In this document: in pieces, positions 61,501-64,000 of the stretch
Layout of the letters: the number at the start of each line of letters is the position of its first letter
How positions within the stretch are numbered: position 1 is the first letter of the stretch
Assembly (NCBI GenBank): GCA_900660155.1
Contig: CABFPE010000602.1
Location: forward strand, 198,308 to 262,307
Direction of reading: 5' to 3'
Length of the DNA: 64,000 bases
From: Hofstenia miamia
Lineage: Eukaryota; Xenacoelomorpha; Acoela; Hofsteniidae
The notes under the pieces: generated by a model
Told to the model about the DNA's origin: nothing
Database searches by the model: none
What the model saw: only the letters and a program-made list of their open reading frames with translations
Program-made: the position numbers and the translations under genes

Positions 61501-63327
61501 GAATTTCAGTTTTGATAAATTGATTTTAGCTTCAATTAAACACAATACACATCTTTTCAAAATGAAATTAGTTAGCAATATTCAAAGGCCTGAAATCAAA
61601 TAGCGTCAGTAAAGAAAAATTAAATAAATAACTGGCCCTTTAATAAAGCCTTCGGTATATTTCAACATTGTTTTAAGAGTGATTACTCAATTTTAGTGTA
61701 AAAGTGAATTCTTCCGTCATTACAAACCTAATTGAAAGTTGGTGATGCTACTACAAATAATTTTACGGTAAACATTTCCGTTGCTAGCAGAGGAAATGTG
61801 TAAACAGTGAATGTTTCGGTTTAATTGTTCTACTCGCCATACTTTCTACAAAACTTTGTATGTACCTCGAAATCGTGACCTTCAGTTAATTGCTTTCTCA
61901 TTCCCCGTTATAATTCTCGATTCTAATTGGAAATATTTTGCAAATCGAAGCTCTGATGTCGTGGTGGAAAGCGAAATTTTAACTCAATGTATTTCCAATG
62001 AATGGTAACGTAGTGACGTAGTCAATTTCGTAGATGAATTTTCTTCAATATTAATTTCAAAATGGTTTGCGGATACAGACATTAGGATAAAAAGAAATGC
62101 GAAATGTATTAATCTCAACTATTAGAAATGGAAAAGTAAAAAGATTTAAACTATTGCGGTGGTTAGCGGGTGAATTAAACCATTCTGTGGCGGTAAAAAT
62201 GATACAGCTAGTCCAGTTTATAAAAATTTAAAATTGATTTATGTGTTTATTACAAATAGTATATCTAGGATGCAACCAAATCTGTTATTCAGTCACATTT
62301 ATTGAAAAAGAGTGACTTAATCTTATATTTTTTAGCAAACAATTAAATTAGTTTTTGTAAAAAAAGTCATTTTAAAATGTAATGGGTAGAATGAATATAT
62401 TCCAACTTTTGAAAACAAGCATAGGTAATTACTGACCTATTTTCTCAATTTTAGATATTTTCTACTATAATTCTTCAAAAAGTGTTTCTAAACCAAAGAA
62501 ATTAAACAAATATACTAAATTTTGCATATTTCATAAAAAGGGAGCCCTACACTAATAAAATAGAATAGACAAAAATTGACCATGAATCTCACTAGTTGCA
62601 GGTGAGGTATACCATGGTAAGAGTTTGTACAAAAACAAAAGTATTCATAATTTGTAGCAAATCATTATTGCCCTATTAATTAAGAAAGATCAAATTCGAC
62701 ATGAATGTAATAATAAACGAAAGAATAGCGATTATTATGATTCGTCTATATGCTAATTTATGTAAATGAATCCATACGTGTTTTCCTATAATCCATAGTT
62801 ACAAATGTAAAGAATGAATAGGGTTGATACGAAGAGTCATCGCTTTAAAGAAAAAGAGCTAAGAAATTTATTAAAAGCATGACTGCTAGTAATTAAATTT
62901 ACTTCAGTAGTTTAAAAAATGCAAATGTTTTAAATTAGTAGGTATCCACAAAAAACATTTCAATCTCGCTGTAGAACACATGGCAAACGAAAGACCAGTA
63001 AGAGCCGCAAACAATTCATATTTTATATGATATTCGATTAATTTCCAGTGATTGCTAAAATCCACTGTAGGCAATTTCAAAAATTTATATTTACTAATTA
63101 AAGAGGAAATAGTGTTTGCAAACCCTGTTAAACCATTTTTGTCGTCTGCGCTTTTTGAGTTCATCAATGAGACGACGTTGAGCAGGCTTTGGCATACCAA
63201 TTGCTTTAAGATCATGCTTTTTTAAGTAGTCGAAATGTTCAAGCTTTGTGATCATAAGTTTGTCTTTAATCTGGGCATAAAACGTCGTGAGTTGTACATC
63301 GTGAAGTAGTTGATATACTTCACCCAT
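29800..63327 (-). CDS. Ack/TNK-family non-receptor tyrosine kinase (12 coding exons, whole-gene entry)
   Basis: Joined exons (high to low): 63327-63124, 59621-59445, 58662-58519, 50610-50333, 48606-48480, 48180-48037, 45896-45793, 40825-40718, 39356-39350, 38290-38092, 37529-36841, 30141-29800. Intron phases are 0,0,0,2,0,0,2,2,0,1,0 and every junction keeps the frame, giving about 840 residues. Domains: SAM-like 1-68; tyrosine kinase about 105-358 (VAVK Lys132, Glu148, HRD 222-224, DFG 242-244, activation-loop Tyr256); SH3 about 359-425; proline-rich and tyrosine-rich tail 430-727; UBA about 757-840. The order SAM, kinase, SH3, UBA is diagnostic of the Ack/TNK family, cytoplasmic kinases linked to receptor endocytosis and ubiquitin sensing. 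No CRIB motif is seen, as in vertebrate TNK1. The gene could be named TNK2-like or Ack-like; orthology is not resolved. The upstream 5' UTR exon is not identified. Confidence 0.93.
30370..30800. other. GC-richer island in kinase intron 11
   Basis: Composition is clearly less AT-rich than its surroundings. It opens near TGTAGGTGATACAATCAC with a hairpin ACATGTACTTTGTACATGT, and has TGGCGACGAACTGC. Could be a solo LTR or a fragment of a foreign element; no pairing repeat was found. Confidence 0.3.
31815..32165. mobile_element. 351-bp hAT-like MITE
   Basis: Ends CAGACTTGTCAACGAG and its inverse CTCGTTGACAAGTCTG. Flanking 8-mers GTATTTAA (31807-31814) and GTTTCTAA (32166-32173) match at 6 of 8 positions, as expected for an aged hAT target-site duplication. 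The word GCTCGGCTCG recurs near both ends. Lies in kinase intron 11. Confidence 0.85.
32522..32745 (+). repeat. Dispersed repeat, second copy of 2589-2825
   Basis: Both start CCCGGGTATATA, contain CGATAAAATCAATAAATATT and ACAGTTCTGATGACTT or AAGTTCTGATGACTT, in the same order and orientation. Confidence 0.75.
34338..34900 (+). pseudogene. LINE C-terminal domain remnant (zinc knuckle and REL-like)
   Basis: Reads SDKCRRCKEEFKTVNHLIA (CxxC...H zinc knuckle), then after frameshifts RTERMGTVIDITLPTNRNVE and ELAEEIERLWKLKK, and near the end NAVILGAARTQTRR. The order matches the conserved C-terminal region of R2/NeSL-like and related non-LTR retrotransposons (restriction-like endonuclease area). 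Decayed by several stops; antisense to the kinase gene. Confidence 0.65.
34477..34499 (+). repeat. Telomere-like TTAGGG repeats
   Basis: TTAGGGTTAGGGTCAGGGTTA inside the LINE remnant: three and a half units, one mutated. Confidence 0.7.
35740..36090 (-). pseudogene. L2/CR1-type reverse transcriptase remnant
   Basis: Minus strand reads CRICADNLFIHLQQS (decayed YADDTQLF region), ANYLSFNLSKSEFFI (the N-x-L-N-x-KTEF motif) and LSSPSLSFENCSIPL (the strand after it), in two frames. Heavily decayed; sense to the kinase gene in intron 11. Confidence 0.6.
36841..37529 (-). CDS. Ack-like exon 11: long disordered tyrosine-rich tail
   Basis: Residues 498-727, 689 nt. Low-complexity, Ser/Thr/Pro-rich and acidic at the start (DEVYDNSLYSDDDFSSDSDS). 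Candidate phosphotyrosine sites include DEVYDN, SEVYGD and NIYDAV; YPAIPRPKRHS is a basic proline motif like those in the Ack tail. It ends PYQDLLIDMPNVN, a second LID motif. The acceptor is a T-run and AG; the donor AAT then GTAAGT, phase 0. It is the longest exon and lacks a folded domain. Confidence 0.88.
38092..38290 (-). CDS. Ack-like exon 10: proline-rich, LIDI-containing tail
   Basis: Residues 432-497 plus one base. It reads IQFSSPSTPALKVAQ, a run of seven prolines, then ATANLIDIPVESSDAQ. Proline stretches and an LID-type clathrin-box-like motif are known in the tail of Ack kinases. The acceptor is AATTCTAG; the donor is TCAG then GTTTAG, phase 1. Confidence 0.85.
39350..39356 (-). CDS. 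Ack-like exon 9: 7-nt microexon
   Basis: The seven bases ATTTTCG lie between a strong acceptor (eight T then CAAG) and a consensus donor (GTGAGT). They convert the phase-2 end of exon 8 into the phase-0 start of exon 10, reading Arg-Phe-Ser. Without them the exon 8-10 join runs into TGA after about 26 codons. This is inferred only from splice signals and frame; no transcript evidence is available. Confidence 0.7.
39500..40470. mobile_element. Foldback element with internal tandem repeats, intron 8
   Basis: Starts near GCAGGTACCAGGTGGCCAAT and ends with its inverse ATTGGCCACCTGGTACCTGC. Arms of roughly 150-200 bp are AAAATGAAAAACG-like. The centre holds four copies of a unit starting CATTTCAATTCCGTT at 39710, 39826, 39943 and 40039 (spacing 116, 117, 96). 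The left edge is only about 145 bp from the 7-nt microexon. Confidence 0.85.
40718..40825 (-). CDS. Ack-like exon 8: second half of SH3 domain
   Basis: Completes Tyr393 and continues PNSSLCRVQNEKTWVVGNVF then LQTTAIVPP: the SH3 W, G and ALYDY-distal strands ending in the VxP turn. In the other two frames it has no such match. The acceptor is TTCTTTTAG; the donor is CAG then GTATAA, leaving two bases (AG) of a split codon. No other GT donor occurs before the in-frame stop. Confidence 0.86.
42156..45109. mobile_element. 2.95-kb element with about 30-bp inverted ends, intron 7
   Basis: Left end GGGTGATACACGGTCCAACT (from 42157) matches the inverse of the right end, AGTTTGACCGTGTATCACCC (to about 45108), with few mismatches, extending over about 30 bp. 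Interior has GC-richer patches (43590-43930, 44680-44720) and no long reading frame, so it is non-autonomous or dead. Confidence 0.75.
45793..45896 (-). CDS. Ack-like exon 7: first half of SH3 domain
   Basis: Residues 359-392 plus two bases of codon 393. It reads YKPNQVAAVKDSP then KVIATSKGDTLSVIHV, the first strands of an SH3 domain with the GDxLxVI pattern that directly follows the kinase domain in Ack proteins. The acceptor is a T-rich tract and TAG; the donor is TA then GTAAGT, phase 2. An in-frame stop lies just past the donor, so splicing is required. Confidence 0.87.
45997..46822. mobile_element. 826-bp TTAA-flanked element, intron 6
   Basis: CGGTTCGTGAC at 45997-46007 is inverted as GTCACGAACCG at 46812-46822, and both are bordered outside by TTAA (45993-45996; 46823-46826). 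Subterminal GTGCATATGCACC and GGTGCAATTGCACC are further palindromes. TTAA targets are used by piggyBac and some other superfamilies. Contains the TA microsatellite. Confidence 0.75.
46443..46520. repeat. (TA)n microsatellite
   Basis: Long TA tract with ATGTATG interruption. Confidence 0.9.
48037..48180 (-). CDS. Ack-like exon 6: end of kinase domain
   Basis: Residues 311-358, 48 codons, phase 0 at both ends (acceptor TCTTTTAG, donor CAG then GTAATT). It begins IYQLLKSGTRLSCPSHCSNN and continues through CWSLTPSDRPKFSVI, the conserved CW and DRP features that close a tyrosine kinase domain. It is too short to show in open-frame scans and was found by looking for the missing C-lobe between exons 5 and 7. 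Confidence 0.92.
48480..48606 (-). CDS. Ack-like exon 5: kinase C-lobe (F helix)
   Basis: Residues 269-310. The reading continues PFAW into SAIESMTEKKFSTASDVWM then FAVTIWEMYSFGAQPW. The F-helix aspartate in SDVWMF is conserved. The usual APE motif reads AIE here. The donor is GTAAGT after codon CGA, phase 0. Confidence 0.93.
50249..50258. repeat. Poly-C run
   Basis: About ten or more consecutive C in an AT-rich intron close to the exon 4 donor. Confidence 0.8.
50333..50610 (-). CDS. Ack-like exon 4: catalytic and activation loops
   Basis: Residues 176-268. It contains APLGALRDWL (hinge and helix D), LVHRDIACRNILL (catalytic loop, HRD 222-224), LADFGMSKML (DFG 242-244) and LPSNDDVYTVTEQNKLPFAW, whose tyrosine (256) corresponds by position to the activating tyrosine of Ack kinases. 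The donor splits the final Trp codon (TG then GTAAGA), completed by the first base of exon 5. The acceptor is GTTTAG. Confidence 0.95.
51646..52978 (+). mobile_element. DD41D-type mariner transposon, nearly complete
   Basis: The ends form 27-bp terminal inverted repeats (51646-51672 and 52952-52978) matching at 25 of 27 positions; both begin CAGGGT and contain GTCAGGTAACAT. A TA follows the right end; the left flank is TA plus three bases. The element is 1,333 bp, carries one transposase gene and sits antisense in kinase intron 3. The D-to-D spacing of 41 residues matches the rosa-like branch of the Tc1/mariner superfamily (family assignment from recall). Confidence 0.9.
51816..52868 (+). pseudogene. 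Mariner (DD41D) transposase, broken by few lesions
   Basis: Reads from ATG 51816 (MATQKLTTPQKVAIVRLYTQ) to a TAA at 52868. The N-terminal half is a helix-turn-helix DNA-binding region; the catalytic triad is intact as WSDEANF, FQQDSAQPHF and SPDLTPPDF, with WIGRRGPVEWPARSPD between. Lesions: an in-frame stop and frameshift near 51947-51960, a frameshift near 52488, and a TGA replacing a residue right after the third catalytic motif (52683-52685). Catalyses cut-and-paste transposition in its intact relatives; this copy cannot make full-length protein. Confidence 0.88.
53328..53347. repeat. (TA)n microsatellite
   Basis: Short uninterrupted TA tract. Confidence 0.85.
53746..54591 (+). pseudogene. 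Cluster of plus-strand frames, possible Ig-type coding remnant
   Basis: The first frame reads HTVTCKRGKPGSAHKSISIE then SVKGETVILQCSP, like the start of an immunoglobulin domain, and is followed immediately by a GTAAGG donor-like site (after 53931). Further frames at 54046-54300 and 54301-54591 (97 codons, ending NHIDTDNKNLE) follow on the same strand. Lies antisense in kinase intron 3. Open frames of this size also occur by chance here. Confidence 0.25.
57396..57494 (-). pseudogene. Second, partial Ack-type SAM-like exon inside intron 3
   Basis: A 33-codon frame reads MSEIVKEFIYLLHDVKSSTF then SHYLIKD, resembling exon 1 of the kinase gene (VYQLLHDVQLTTFYAQIKD). In the shared LLHDV stretch the DNA differs only at third codon positions. 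It is followed by a GTAAGA donor that would leave phase 0, the phase used by exon 4. It could be an alternative first exon, a relic of a tandem gene duplication, or coincidence. The rest of the SAM fold is not found downstream. Confidence 0.4.
57580..57597. repeat. 18-bp perfect palindrome
   Basis: TGCTAAAACGTTTTAGCA is its own reverse complement and lies about 85 bp upstream of the second SAM-like ATG. It may be a binding site or chance in AT-rich DNA. Confidence 0.5.
58519..58662 (-). CDS. Ack-like exon 3: catalytic lysine and C-helix
   Basis: Residues 128-175, both ends phase 0 (acceptor TGTTTAG, donor GTAAGT). It opens with TVAVKKLK, giving the ATP-orienting lysine at residue 132. FFKEVGNMHCVRHSNIIEF supplies the C-helix glutamate (148) and the strand-4 region typical of Ack kinases. 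Confidence 0.93.
59445..59621 (-). CDS. Ack-like exon 2: linker and kinase glycine loop
   Basis: Residues 69-127. The acceptor (TCTTTTAG) precedes codon ATA and the donor is AAG followed by GTTTGT; both ends are phase 0. The C-terminal part reads VEIAQGYFGNVYRAVW, aligning with the nucleotide-binding loop of tyrosine kinases. The first glycine of the GxGxFGxV pattern is alanine here (A108). The SPHG segment that follows matches the short turn before VAVK in Ack kinases. Confidence 0.9.
61183..61386. mobile_element. About 205-bp inverted-repeat element, intron 1
   Basis: CACACGATGGGCTTTGTCC near the left end and CAAAAGCCCATCGTATGGG near the right end are inverted copies. The right end continues CACCCCC. 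Target duplication not resolved. Confidence 0.6.
63124..63327 (-). CDS. Ack-like exon 1: SAM-like N-terminal domain
   Basis: Encodes residues 1-68. The core LLHDVQLTTFYAQIKDKL, then EHFDYLKKHDLKAIGM, then RRLIDELKKRRRQKW follows the pattern of the Ack N-terminal SAM-like domain, which in the family mediates dimerisation and membrane localisation. The ATG at 63327 lies five bases downstream of a good acceptor (polypyrimidine then AG at 63334-63333), so the start codon probably sits at the beginning of the second exon after a 5' UTR intron. The frame is also open upstream of the ATG to the acceptor, so a longer N-terminus from an unseen exon is possible. The donor (AGG then GTTTGC) is weak but gives phase 0, as the next exon needs. 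Confidence 0.88.
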
Positions 63328-64000
63328 GAAATCTAAAAAAGAAGTCTCTATATTCAACTATTCAACTACCAAAGAAGTATTGAAAACAATTCCAAAAAAT
63401 TGCAAATAACTAAATTTGTATTTAACAAAAAAGAAAAAAAATTTTTAGTATCAAATGTTAATAATATTGTGTAAAATACATAATGAATGTACAAAAATGA
63501 AGGCAAATAGCAAGATTGATAGTGCTTTCTAAACAAAAATTAAATATGTTCAAAAAATTAAGCATCCATAAGATTTTCCTGGTACTTTATTTGATTTCTA
63601 TTTAGTGCAACTATAATGAGTAAATGAGTAACACAAGATCATTTAATTTAGCTAAACTTTCACAATGAGAATATATAGGAATGCGATTTTCTCAAGTCAT
63701 TGGTGTTGTTGAAACTATAATATAATGTCTGGTATTTGTGCAACAAAGCGACACTGTATTTTAGTCCGTTATGAGGAAAGGTATTGCAAGAGACTAATGT
63801 CAGTCTACGCGATATGCAAGGAATCATAAAAAGGCTTCAGCAAAGTTATGGAGTAAAAAATGTGACGAAAACCAAGCAAAATTAACTGTGAGAGTATCGA
63901 TACATAAATATGTCTGTATTGTATTGTATTATTGTTTTTAACTGTATTTTTGCCGTTTTTAACTTTAATTGTCTAGCTTAATTTGTAGTATATATATATA

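Noticed and set aside
1-64000. CRISPR arrays, operons, rRNA or tRNA genes
   Set aside because: No regular spacer arrays, no prokaryotic gene layout and no recognisable structural RNA cores; the tandem repeats seen are microsatellites or transposon parts.

Overview
This is AT-rich, intron-rich nuclear DNA of an animal. Transposon debris is dense, microsatellites are common, and scaffold gaps (N runs) break the sequence. Mariner-type DNA transposons, PHD-ORF1 and YADD-type LINE remnants, foldback elements and a canonical Ack-family kinase gene with kilobase-scale introns suggest an invertebrate metazoan; I cannot resolve the phylum from sequence alone.

Right half (about 29.8-63.3 kb, minus strand): one multi-exon gene for an Ack/TNK-family non-receptor tyrosine kinase. 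I reconstructed 12 coding exons by hand. All splice junctions agree in phase and the predicted protein is about 840 residues: N-terminal SAM-like domain, tyrosine kinase domain, SH3 domain, proline-rich and tyrosine-bearing tail, C-terminal UBA domain. No CRIB (Cdc42-binding) segment is encoded. Exon 9 is only 7 nt long; it is needed to keep the reading frame between the SH3 exons and the tail. A second, short SAM-like ORF lies inside the 7.9-kb kinase intron.

The introns hold many mobile elements: a nearly intact DD41D mariner with matching terminal inverted repeats (51.6-53.0 kb), a TTAA-flanked element (46.0-46.8 kb), a 2.95-kb element with 30-bp inverted ends (42.2-45.1 kb), a foldback element next to the microexon (39.5-40.5 kb), a hAT-like MITE with near-matching 8-bp target duplications (31.8-32.2 kb), and two LINE remnants (34.3-36.1 kb).

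Left half (1-29.8 kb): no clear host gene. It holds a dead DD34D mariner, a PHD-ORF1/endonuclease LINE fragment, a 1.5-kb foldback, a broken repetitive protein gene (11.5-14.7 kb) artificially or really duplicated across a single N, a 340-bp MITE inside one unit of a tandem duplication, an element with 508-bp inverted ends around a 1,000-N gap, and two minus-strand LINE 3' ends ending in different short tandem repeats. Several exact duplications abut N gaps and look like assembly joins rather than biology.
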